A DNA stretch of 9,766 nt from Candidatus Portiera sp. (GTDB taxonomy: Bacteria > Pseudomonadota > Gammaproteobacteria > CBDBNL01 > JAAOII01). The position numbers and the translations under genes were made by a program. Positions 1 through 6,197 of the stretch are shown here, piece after piece; position 1 is the first letter of the stretch, and every line of letters begins with the position of its first letter. The notes beneath the pieces were generated by a model. It did not search any database, had not been told where the DNA came from, and worked only from the letters and a program-made list of their open reading frames with translations. Location: positions 1 to 9,766 of the forward strand of contig JAAOII010000137.1 of NCBI GenBank assembly GCA_015163845.1, in the 5' to 3' direction.

Positions 1-1181
1 CTCTGGCGCATTTCCTCTAGGCCTAAACCTTTAGTTGTCTCTAATGGGAAAATATGCCAAACATCCACAAAAGGTAACAAGGGCTGCATAAAGCCCAACC
101 AATCCTTGTTACTCAACATAGAGAATATTGCTGTGACTTTTTTAGATGATGCTATTGAACCCTTTCCACTAGTAATTTCTTGTTCCAACATCCTTGCCAA
201 GACCTCGGCAGCGGCAGGATTATGCCCACTATCCATTATCAAGCATTTATTTTTGCCAATAGCCAACTTCTGCCAACGACCAGCCAAAGTAAACTCTTGC
301 CAAGTCATGGATATTAAATCTGTAGTTGCATCATCAGCAAACTTGTTAGGCGACTCATAAACGTTGAGTGCTTGCCAAGCTGTTGCCAAATTAGAAGTAA
401 GCATTGGCTGTTCATAGTCAGAGAGGTTTATATATCTATCAGTCCCAGTGGGTTTGTGTGCATAAAAAGTATCCCCTTCTATATTCAGAGATTTATCAGT
501 AATTGTTCCATTTTTCAAACCAAAGTCACGATTAATCAATAGGGTATTAGCACCGACATCTTTGGCTAACTGGCTAAAGTTTTGCGGAAGTTGAGTTTCT
601 CCTACCACCAAATATTTATCAGGTCTGGCTATGGCGATCTTCTCATAAGCGATCTTCTCGCGTGTGTCTCCCAATATCTCTGTATGGTCCAAGCCGATAG
701 ATGTCAGCAAGGCACAGTCCGCGTCTATTATATTGACCGCATCCAAACGTCCGCCAAGTCCCACTTCCAATATCCACACATCCACCTCATGCTTGGCAAA
801 GATTACAAATGCTACCAAGGTGCAATATTCAAAATAAGTGAGAGGTGTTGCCCCCTTAATAGCTTTTATGAAATTTAATGCCACTATCCACTCCTCATCA
901 CTTGCTGCCTCACCATTGATGCATACACGTTCGTTAAAAGATAAGAGATGTGGCGAACAGATTAATCCAGTGCTAAGTCCTTGGCAACGCAATCCTCTTT
1001 CTAACAAAGCACAACAAGTGCCTTTGCCATTAGTTCCACCTACTATATAAATGAAAGGTCTAGAGTTTAGGTTAAGTTTATGCCAGACATCTGCCACTCT
1101 GTCTAAGCCGAGTTTGATCTCCTCTAAAGCATTTTCAGCAACTAGCTGATTTAAATATTCCTCAGGGTTCGAAGTAATCAT
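1..1181 (-). CDS. folC: Bifunctional folylpolyglutamate synthase / dihydrofolate synthase, 3' end cut off by window edge
   Basis: FolC is a cytoplasmic Mur-ligase-like ATPase. It adds L-glutamate to dihydropteroate to make dihydrofolate, and then further glutamates to reduced folates. Translating the minus strand gives 393 residues. Visible motifs are a P-loop GGTNGKGT (about 48-55), SPHL followed by FNERV (about 76-86), EVGLGGRLDAVN (about 139-150), TSIGLDH (160-166), and in the C-terminal domain AGRWQ and DSGHNP (317-322; the family usually has DGAHNP). The family is about 420-430 aa, so only a few dozen C-terminal residues are missing. The ATG at 1179-1181 is preceded in frame by a TAG two codons upstream, so it is the first possible start; no Shine-Dalgarno sequence is visible. 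The conserved EKAGI motif reads EKIAI (180-184), inside a local duplication. It lies downstream of accD, a classic proteobacterial order, but 190 bp away, so it may have its own promoter. Confidence 0.95.
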   Translation of the reverse strand, partial: MITSNPEEYLNQLVAENALEEIKLGLDRVADVWHKLNLNSRPFIYIVGGTNGKGTCCALLERGLRCQGLSTGLICSPHLLSFNERVCINGEAASDEEWIVALNFIKAIKGATPLTYFEYCTLVAFVIFAKHEVDVWILEVGLGGRLDAVNIIDADCALLTSIGLDHTEILGDTREKIAYEKIAIARPDKYLVVGETQLPQNFSQLAKDVGANTLLINRDFGLKNGTITDKSLNIEGDTFYAHKPTGTDRYINLSDYEQPMLTSNLATAWQALNVYESPNKFADDATTDLISMTWQEFTLAGRWQKLAIGKNKCLIMDSGHNPAAAEVLARMLEQEITSGKGSIASSKKVTAIFSMLSNKDWLGFMQPLLPFVDVWHIFPLETTKGLGLEEMRQ

Positions 1182-1200
1182 TATCTAACTAATAGGGTTA

Positions 1201-1230
1201 TAGAATATTTATAGAATATCTCTAGAATAT
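1201..1230. repeat. Three TAGAATAT repeats phased at 11 bp, upstream of folC
   Basis: TAGAATAT occurs exactly at 1201-1208, 1212-1219 and 1223-1230, a strict 11-bp period that puts the copies on roughly the same face of the helix. The block lies 20 bp upstream of the folC start. On the folC strand it reads as repeated TATTCTA, giving several weak -10-like hexamers; a TTGCCT lies 16 bp before one of them. It could be the folC promoter, a phased protein-binding site, or only AT-rich slippage sequence. Confidence 0.5.
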
Positions 1231-1371
1231 TTTTAGTATAGTTGCAGGCAAAATACGCCTGATAAAGTTCTTATCGTTTGCCGAATACAGCTAGAAAATG
1301 GTGTTAGAGGTTCTTGGCAGCTAAAGGGCTAAAGGTCAGCTAAAAAGAATGATTGCCAGATCTAAATCAAA
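1231..1371. other. Rest of the accD-folC intergenic spacer; short direct and inverted repeats, no gene
   Basis: No coding region or convincing terminator is visible. The stretch holds an 8-bp perfect tandem duplication, GCTAAAGG at 1320-1327 and 1328-1335, with a third partial GCTAAA copy at 1339-1344. It also holds a 5-bp-stem inverted repeat (CAGGC 1245-1249 with GCCTG 1257-1261, 7-nt loop) that lacks a T-tract on either strand. Whether folC is co-transcribed with accD cannot be decided from the sequence. Confidence 0.5.
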
Positions 1372-2220
1372 TCAAGCAGCTTGGAGAATACTTAGTATGC
1401 CACTAATTTTCTCCCGCAGTTGATGTCTTGAGACAATCATGTCTAAAGCCCCATGTTCCAGTAAAAACTCACTGGTCTGAAAACCAGCTGGTAGATCTTT
1501 CTTAACTGTATCCTTGATAACGCGTTTGCCAGCAAATCCTATGTCCGCCTTGGGCTCGCCAATATTAATATCACCCAACATTGCTAAACTCGCAGTGACT
1601 CCGCCATAAGTAGGATTGGTGAGGACTACTATATAAGGTAGTTTCTCTTCGCCTAATTTAGCAATTGCCATGCTGGTCTTGCCCATCTGAAATAAAGATA
1701 CCAAGCCCTCTTGCATTCTCGCTCCACCACTAGCAGTAAAACAAATATAAGGTGTGCGTTTCTCAATGGCTTTTTCTGCGCCCATAACAAATTTGTTCCC
1801 TACTGTTGCCCCCATGGATCCGCCAATGAATGAAAACTCAAAAGCAGCAGCAGTTATAGGTATTGAATTAAGCGCACCTTGCATAACAATCAAAGCATCA
1901 TTCTCGCCGGACTTGCTAGTGGCGCTAGCCAGACGGTCTTTATACTTTTTACTATCTTTGAACTTAAGAGAATCTTTAGGAGTTTCATCGGCACCTATTT
2001 CTTGAATTCCTTCTTTGTCCAAGAAACTCTCCAACCGCACACGAGCACCGAAAGGCATATGGAACTCGCACTTCATACATACATTCAGGTTTTTGGAAAG
2101 TTCTGGCTTGTATAAAACAGCACCACAAGAAGTACAGCGACTCCATAAGCCCTCTGGCACTTCTTTCTTTGTTACCTCGGTCCCCGATATACCTGAGACA
2201 ATCTTATTAAACCAACTCAC
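1372..2220 (-). CDS. accD: Acetyl-CoA carboxylase carboxyltransferase subunit beta
   Basis: AccD pairs with AccA (not in this window) in the carboxyltransferase that moves carboxyl from biotin to acetyl-CoA, giving malonyl-CoA for fatty acid synthesis in the cytoplasm. The 282-residue product has the N-terminal zinc ribbon with C29-X2-C32 and C48-X2-C51. The crotonase-like carboxyltransferase fold follows, with GGSMGATVGNK (133-143), the oxyanion-type motif SGGARMQEG (164-172), NPTYGGVTAS (202-211) and the C-terminal AGFQTSEFLLEHG (245-257). Its length is slightly below the 304 aa of E. coli AccD. The start is GTG at 2218-2220: the protein then begins MSWFNKI, matching the family's MSW N terminus. 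A TATAAT lies exactly 6 nt before the GTG and the only purine run (AAGG) is too close to serve as a normal ribosome-binding site, so a leaderless transcript is possible. folC follows on the same strand. Confidence 0.97.
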   Translation of the reverse strand: MSWFNKIVSGISGTEVTKKEVPEGLWSRCTSCGAVLYKPELSKNLNVCMKCEFHMPFGARVRLESFLDKEGIQEIGADETPKDSLKFKDSKKYKDRLASATSKSGENDALIVMQGALNSIPITAAAFEFSFIGGSMGATVGNKFVMGAEKAIEKRTPYICFTASGGARMQEGLVSLFQMGKTSMAIAKLGEEKLPYIVVLTNPTYGGVTASLAMLGDINIGEPKADIGFAGKRVIKDTVKKDLPAGFQTSEFLLEHGALDMIVSRHQLREKISGILSILQAA

Positions 2221-2226
2221 ACCTTA

Positions 2227-2232
2227 ATTATA
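2227..2232 (-). promoter_or_regulatory. Perfect -10 hexamer (TATAAT) of accD, placed for a leaderless mRNA
   Basis: On the minus strand TATAAT is followed by six bases (TAAGGT) and then the GTG start codon. With standard -10 to +1 geometry, transcription would begin at or next to the first base of GTG. No good -35 hexamer is seen 16-18 bp upstream. The same geometry recurs before the dehalogenase gene and, with TAAAAT, before the 73-residue gene. Confidence 0.5.
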
Positions 2233-2324
2233 CACATTTTCTATTCAAATTTCATAACAACAGGTCTAAGCCAACTATAGGGCTAGGGCTATATAGCTTA
2301 GGATTGACCCCATATTATTAAAGT

Positions 2325-2924
2325 TTAGGTAAATATTATCGGGATGATTGACAGGAGGAGCAAGCCGCCCATGCTGAAGTTGAATATTCTTAACCTCTTA
2401 GGGTCGGACAAGAAATTCCTCAAGGACACACCAAAGACAACCCACACACTGATACTCGGCAAATTGACCAAAGTGAATATTATCCCAACCAACAATAAAG
2501 AAAACAAAGGGTTTTGCGGATCAACATACAAAGAAAGCGCAGTTATTGCCATTATCACTGCTTTAGGATTGATCCATTGAAATAGGCAGGCCTCTATGAA
2601 ACTCATGGGCTTACCAGTGGAGTTAGGTCCAGAACTAATCGTCTTGCTGAAGGCAATACGCCAACTCAAATAGATCAAATAGATAAAAGCAAATACTTTT
2701 AGATAGGTTAAGAGAAATGGATATAGCTTGAGTAGTTGCCCCAAGCCCAAACCTAAGCAACTAGTCATAAAGAATAAACCTAAAGACACCCCAAAGATGT
2801 GTGGGATGGTGCGGGCAAAACCATAGTTAACTCCCGAAGTGAGCAACATAATATTATTGGGACCGGGAGTTATTGACGAAGCAAAGGCAAATATTACCAG
2901 TCCCAAAATAAGTTCCCATGCCAT
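2325..2924 (-). CDS. LysE/RhtB-family inner-membrane exporter
   Basis: This 199-residue, very hydrophobic protein fits the LysE/RhtB family of amino-acid and small-metabolite exporters, usually about 200 aa with six helices driven by proton motive force. The N-terminal signature ITPGPNN (18-24), followed by a glycine-spaced helix (SGVNYGF, 30-36), is the family hallmark. YLIYLSWRI (82-90) and FQWINPKA (115-122) match the conserved third-helix and mid-protein motifs. I infer about six membrane segments. The substrate cannot be read from the sequence: amino acids such as threonine, homoserine, leucine or lysine are typical, but quorum or antimetabolite export is possible. The ATG at 2922-2924 has a purine-rich AGAGAAGAG just upstream as a plausible ribosome-binding site. 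accD lies 104 bp downstream on the same strand but has its own -10-like element. The gene is divergent from acuI. Confidence 0.9.
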   Translation of the reverse strand: MAWELILGLVIFAFASSITPGPNNIMLLTSGVNYGFARTIPHIFGVSLGLFFMTSCLGLGLGQLLKLYPFLLTYLKVFAFIYLIYLSWRIAFSKTISSGPNSTGKPMSFIEACLFQWINPKAVIMAITALSLYVDPQNPLFSLLLVGIIFTLVNLPSISVWVVFGVSLRNFLSDPKRLRIFNFSMGGLLLLSIIPIIFT

Positions 2925-2974
2925 GATAATACTCTTCTCTTAAGTTAATGTGAATTAGTTGAAATCATACAACT

Positions 2975-2983
2975 AATATAGCA
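2975..2983 (-). promoter_or_regulatory. Candidate extended -10 element for the LysE-family gene
   Basis: On the minus strand the bases read TGC followed by TATATT, an extended -10 (TGnTATAAT-like) about 50 bp upstream of the exporter start codon. No strong -35 is evident, which is usual for extended -10 promoters. It is predicted by pattern only. Confidence 0.35.
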
Positions 2984-3033
2984 CTTAATTGGTTAAGGAT
3001 ACAATACTTAAGCTGAATGTGAGATAAATTAAT

Positions 3034-3045
3034 GTTAAATTTAAC
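3034..3045. promoter_or_regulatory. Perfect 12-bp palindrome GTTAAATTTAAC in the divergent region, candidate operator
   Basis: The 263-bp region between the divergent exporter and acuI starts (2925-3187) holds no gene. Within it, GTTAAATTTAAC is an exact palindrome, flanked by ATTA at 3028-3031 and TAAT at 3049-3052, which extend the symmetry imperfectly. A dimeric regulator site between divergent genes is a reasonable guess, but AT-rich DNA makes short palindromes by chance. No regulator gene is in the window. Confidence 0.35.
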
Positions 3046-3187
3046 CACTAATCGCCTTGCTCTCTTCTAACTTTCACCTCTCCACTCTTCCATATATAGT
3101 TAATAAGATTTTCACGATAAAATAAGCACATAGTGATAGAATAATTAACACTGATAAGGAATTTTAAATTAACCCCATATAAATATT

Positions 3188-4177
3188 ATGAACAAACGTT
3201 TACTACTCACACAGGACTCCGCGGGCAAGACACTTGCCGAAGTCCAAAATTTTGATAAGCCCGACTCGCAAAATGGCGATTTGGAAATCAAGGTCTCACA
3301 TTCTGCGATCAATTACAAAGATGCTTTAGCAGTAACTGGCAAAGCACCCATCATCCGTTCTTTCCCCTTAGTCCCTGGCATAGATGCATGTGGTGAAGTG
3401 ATTTCATCGGACAACCCTAAATTTAAAGTTGGCGACAAGCTTCTAGCAACTGGTTGGGGCTTGGGTGAAAAACACAATGGCGGACACACCACCCAAATGC
3501 GCTTGAAATCCACCTATGGGTTACATCTTCCTTCTGGAATGGAGGCATCCACTGCCATGATTTTAGGCACTGCTGGTTTCACCGCAATGTTGTGTGTGAA
3601 AGCCATTACCGACAAGGGCATTCAACCAGATGCTGGTCCTATATTAGTATCAGGTGCAAGTGGCGGAGTTGGCGGCATAGCAGTGAAGATTTTATCTGCC
3701 AAGGGCTATGAAGTTGTGGCAGTTAGTTCTGAACAAGGAGCCCCTCTCGCCAAGTCGTTGGGTGCTAGCAAATGCATAATGCGCGATGAAATGGCGGCAG
3801 AAAACAAACCGCTTGAAGAACAAAAATGGGCCGCAGCAGTTGACACTGTTGGCGGTAAGATTTTAGGTAGAATCCTCGCTGAAACAAAATACGGTGGTCT
3901 AGTGGCTGCTTGTGGATTGGCGAGCGGGGCTGGGCTCAGCACCACGGTTATGCCATTCATCCTGCGTGGCATTACTTTGGCAGGAATTGATAGTGTTTAT
4001 TACCCAGCAGGAGGCAGAGAAGAGGTCTGGCAAGAATTATCATCCAGCTTCAAAGTAGATGCAGCAGGATTAGGTGATTGGATGACAGAAATTTCTCTGG
4101 AACAGGTCCCAGAATATTGTGACAAACTCCTCAAAGGAGAAGTAAAAGGAAAAGTGCTAATAAATCTGCAAAAATAA
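3188..4177 (+). CDS. acuI: Acrylyl-CoA reductase (NADPH), YhdH/AcuI-type medium-chain reductase
   Basis: AcuI/YhdH reduces acryloyl-CoA to propionyl-CoA with NADPH, removing a toxic electrophile formed in 3-hydroxypropionate, acrylate or DMSP breakdown. The 329-residue length matches the family (about 325-330). It is a zinc-free MDR/quinone-oxidoreductase fold: the N-terminal catalytic domain has NYKDALAVTGK (42-52) and VPGIDACGEV (62-71). The nucleotide-binding region has GTAGFTAM (127-134), the glycine-rich SGASGGVGG (155-163) and DTVGGK (219-224). ACGLA (241-245) and TTVMPFILRG (252-261) are characteristic of YhdH/AcuI and separate it from general quinone oxidoreductases. The ATG at 3188 has no Shine-Dalgarno sequence; a TATAAA lies just upstream at 3178-3183. 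prpE follows 68 bp downstream on the same strand, which supports the acryloyl-CoA role. The stop codon overlaps an ATG (TAATG) that opens a chain of mini-ORFs leading to prpE. Confidence 0.93.
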   Translation: MNKRLLLTQDSAGKTLAEVQNFDKPDSQNGDLEIKVSHSAINYKDALAVTGKAPIIRSFPLVPGIDACGEVISSDNPKFKVGDKLLATGWGLGEKHNGGHTTQMRLKSTYGLHLPSGMEASTAMILGTAGFTAMLCVKAITDKGIQPDAGPILVSGASGGVGGIAVKILSAKGYEVVAVSSEQGAPLAKSLGASKCIMRDEMAAENKPLEEQKWAAAVDTVGGKILGRILAETKYGGLVAACGLASGAGLSTTVMPFILRGITLAGIDSVYYPAGGREEVWQELSSSFKVDAAGLGDWMTEISLEQVPEYCDKLLKGEVKGKVLINLQK

Positions 4178-4185
4178 TGGGATAG

Positions 4186-4257
4186 ATAATGAAATGAATA
4201 ATGAAATGAATGATGAACTAAATGATGAACTAAATGATGAAATGAATGATGAAGTAC
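4186..4257 (+). repeat. 12-bp tandem repeat forming start-stop mini-ORFs, running into the prpE start codon
   Basis: Six 12-bp units lie end to end: ATAATGAAATGA (4186, 4198), ATGATGAACTAA (4210, 4222), ATGATGAAATGA (4234) and ATGATGAAGTAC (4246). The last unit is the first four codons of prpE. All are in the prpE frame. Read that way, each upstream unit is a complete mini-ORF: Met-Lys-stop twice, Met-Met-Asn-stop twice, Met-Met-Lys-stop once. An ATG GGA TAG at 4177-4185, also in frame, overlaps the acuI stop codon. From the end of acuI to prpE there is thus a chain of minimal ORFs. No Shine-Dalgarno sequence is visible for prpE. The array may have arisen by slippage duplication of the prpE start region; any effect on translation is inference. 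Confidence 0.85.
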
Positions 4258-6177
4258 AAAGACATATATAGAGCATCGTTAAACTCCCCAGATGATTTTT
4301 GGGCTGACGCTGCCAACAAACTACGCTGGCAAAAGCCGTTTGAGCATACTTTAGATGCGAGTAATAAGCCATTCTATAAATGGTTTAGTGGAGGCAAAAT
4401 TAACATGTGCGACAATGCCATTGATCGCCATGTGGATGAAGGACGTGGCGATAACCCAGCCATTATCTATGATAGTCCTGTAACCAACACTAAACAAACC
4501 TATAGCTACAAGCAGTTACGCGATGAAGTTGCTTTGGTAGCTGGAGTATTAATCAGCCATGGGCTAGTCAAAGGAGACCGCGTGGTAATCTATATGCCGA
4601 TGATTCCTCAAGCACTAATTGCTATGTTAGCTTGTGCTCGGATTGGCGTCATACATTCAGTGGTCTTTGGCGGTTTTGCTGCTGATCAACTAGCAGTTAG
4701 GATTCAGGACTCCGAAGCAAAATTAGTTCTCTCAGCCAGTTGCGGAATTGAACCGAATCGCATAGTAGAATACAAGCCATTATTAGACAAGGCGATAGAA
4801 TTGAGTTCACACAAACCAGAAAAGTGCATAATTTATCAAAGACCGCAATGCTTGGCAGACCTGCAAGAAGGACGCGACTTTAATTGGGAAGAACAAAAAG
4901 CAATTAATAATCCTGTCGCTTGTGCAGAAACCTTAGCCACAGACGAACTCTTTATCTTATACACATCTGGCACCACTGGACATCCCAAGGGCGTGGTTCA
5001 TGACATAGGCGGCTATGCGGTTGCTCTAAATTGGACCATGGAGAATCTCTATGATGCACAAGCAGGCGATGTCTACTGGGCCGCCTCTGATGTTGGCTGG
5101 ATAGTCGGGCACTCCTACATAATATATGCCCCGCTTCTTTGCGGTTGTGCCACTGTAATTTATGAAGGCAAGCCAGTTGGGACTCCTGATGCTGGAGCTT
5201 TCTGGCGAGTAGTCCAAGAACACAAAGTGAAAATTATGTTCACTGCCCCTACAGCAATTCGTGCAATTAAACGTGAAGATCCCGAGGGCAAAATAGTTAA
5301 GAATTATGATATTAGTAATCTAGAATCCCTGTTTTTAGCTGGTGAAAGATGCGACCCTGATACTGTCAGTTGGTCACAATCACACCTCAAGGTGCCAGTA
5401 ATTGATCATTGGTGGCAGACCGAGACCGGCTGGGCAATCACTGGATTACCCATGGGCATTGAGAAAGTTCCAAATGCAATGGAGATTAAAATCGGCTCTG
5501 CCGGAGTGCCCATAGTTGGTTATGACGTAAAAATTGTGGATGCCCAAGGACAAGAAAAAGATGTTAATGAGTTTGGCAACATAGTTATTAAGCTACCTCT
5601 CCCGCCGGGGACTTTCCCCACTCTGTGGAGAAACGATGAAAAGTATCTAATCCCTATGACTAAACTCCCTGGTTATTATGTCACAGGAGATGCAGGTTAT
5701 AAAGACGAGGATGGTTATATATTTGTTATGAGCCGCACAGATGATGTTATTAATGTGGCAGGACATCGTCTATCTACTGGTGCCATGGAAGAAGTGCTTA
5801 CGAGTCATAAAGATATTGCTGAGGCAGCTGTGTTTGGCATTAATGACGAACTGAAAGGAGAAGTTCCGCTGGGATTAGTAGTAATGAATAATGACGCTAA
5901 ATTATCCGCCAAAGATATTTGCCCAGAACTCATCAACTTGATGCGAGAAAAGATTGGACCAGTTGCAGCTTTCAAACTAGTTGCTTGCGTTCCTCGTTTA
6001 CCTAAGACCCGCTCAGGTAAAATTCTACGTGGTACTATGGCAAAAATAGCTAATGGGGAGGAGTGGAATATGCCGCCAACCATTGACGACCCAGCAATCT
6101 TAGACGAAATAAGCGAAGCATTAAAATCCATGGGCTATCCGCACCCCATCCCTCCTCCTAAAAGTCAGGAGTTATAA
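4246..6177 (+). CDS. prpE: Propionyl-CoA synthetase (propionate/acrylate-CoA ligase), ACS family
   Basis: This AMP-forming acyl-CoA synthetase activates short carboxylates (propionate; in several bacteria also acrylate and 3-hydroxypropionate) through an acyl-adenylate to acyl-CoA in the cytoplasm. The 643-residue protein is near the usual 628-630 aa of PrpE. The N terminus (DFWADAANKLRW, ending in NMCDNAIDRH) is the ACS N-terminal domain. AMP-binding motifs follow: TSGTTGHPKG (240-249), WWQTETGW (389-396), TGDAGY (480-485), and RTDDVINVAGHRLSTG (497-512, where acetyl-CoA synthetases typically have VSGHR). The C-terminal lid carries PKTRSGKILR (586-595) with catalytic Lys592. VNEFGNIV, LPPGTFPTLW and NYD-type spacing fit PrpE better than Acs. 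The start is the last unit of a 12-bp repeat: ATG at 4246 or the adjacent ATG at 4249 would both work. It sits 68 bp after acuI, giving an acrylate -> acryloyl-CoA -> propionyl-CoA route. Confidence 0.93.
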   Translation: MMKYKDIYRASLNSPDDFWADAANKLRWQKPFEHTLDASNKPFYKWFSGGKINMCDNAIDRHVDEGRGDNPAIIYDSPVTNTKQTYSYKQLRDEVALVAGVLISHGLVKGDRVVIYMPMIPQALIAMLACARIGVIHSVVFGGFAADQLAVRIQDSEAKLVLSASCGIEPNRIVEYKPLLDKAIELSSHKPEKCIIYQRPQCLADLQEGRDFNWEEQKAINNPVACAETLATDELFILYTSGTTGHPKGVVHDIGGYAVALNWTMENLYDAQAGDVYWAASDVGWIVGHSYIIYAPLLCGCATVIYEGKPVGTPDAGAFWRVVQEHKVKIMFTAPTAIRAIKREDPEGKIVKNYDISNLESLFLAGERCDPDTVSWSQSHLKVPVIDHWWQTETGWAITGLPMGIEKVPNAMEIKIGSAGVPIVGYDVKIVDAQGQEKDVNEFGNIVIKLPLPPGTFPTLWRNDEKYLIPMTKLPGYYVTGDAGYKDEDGYIFVMSRTDDVINVAGHRLSTGAMEEVLTSHKDIAEAAVFGINDELKGEVPLGLVVMNNDAKLSAKDICPELINLMREKIGPVAAFKLVACVPRLPKTRSGKILRGTMAKIANGEEWNMPPTIDDPAILDEISEALKSMGYPHPIPPPKSQEL

Positions 6178-6197
6178 AACAATATTTAGAGAGATAC

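Noticed and set aside
106..1050. Plus-strand open frames of 70-98 codons opposite folC
   Set aside because: They lie antisense to a clear folC reading frame, show no domain-like composition and have no ribosome-binding sites; they are shadows.
1245..1261. CAGGC/GCCTG inverted repeat between accD and folC as a terminator
   Set aside because: A 5-bp stem without a T-run on either strand is too weak to call.
2288..2297. GCTATATAGC palindrome between the exporter and accD
   Set aside because: It is short, AT-rich and lacks supporting context; chance is likely.
3188..4177. Generic quinone oxidoreductase or zinc alcohol dehydrogenase
   Set aside because: No zinc-ligand pattern is present, and TTVMPFILRG and ACGLA are YhdH/AcuI-specific.
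4157..4372. Minus-strand frame with a Ser/Phe/Ile-rich repeat protein
   Set aside because: The repetitive peptide is only the reverse reading of the 12-bp tandem repeat and the 5' end of prpE.
6155..6171. CTCCT/AGGAG hairpin at the end of prpE as a terminator
   Set aside because: The stem is only 5 bp, it lies inside the coding region, and no T-tract follows.
4246..6177. Acetyl-CoA synthetase (Acs) instead of PrpE
   Set aside because: NVAGHRLSTG with the PrpE-like N terminus and central region, plus adjacency to acuI, favour propionyl/acrylyl-CoA ligase; acetate use as a side activity is not excluded.
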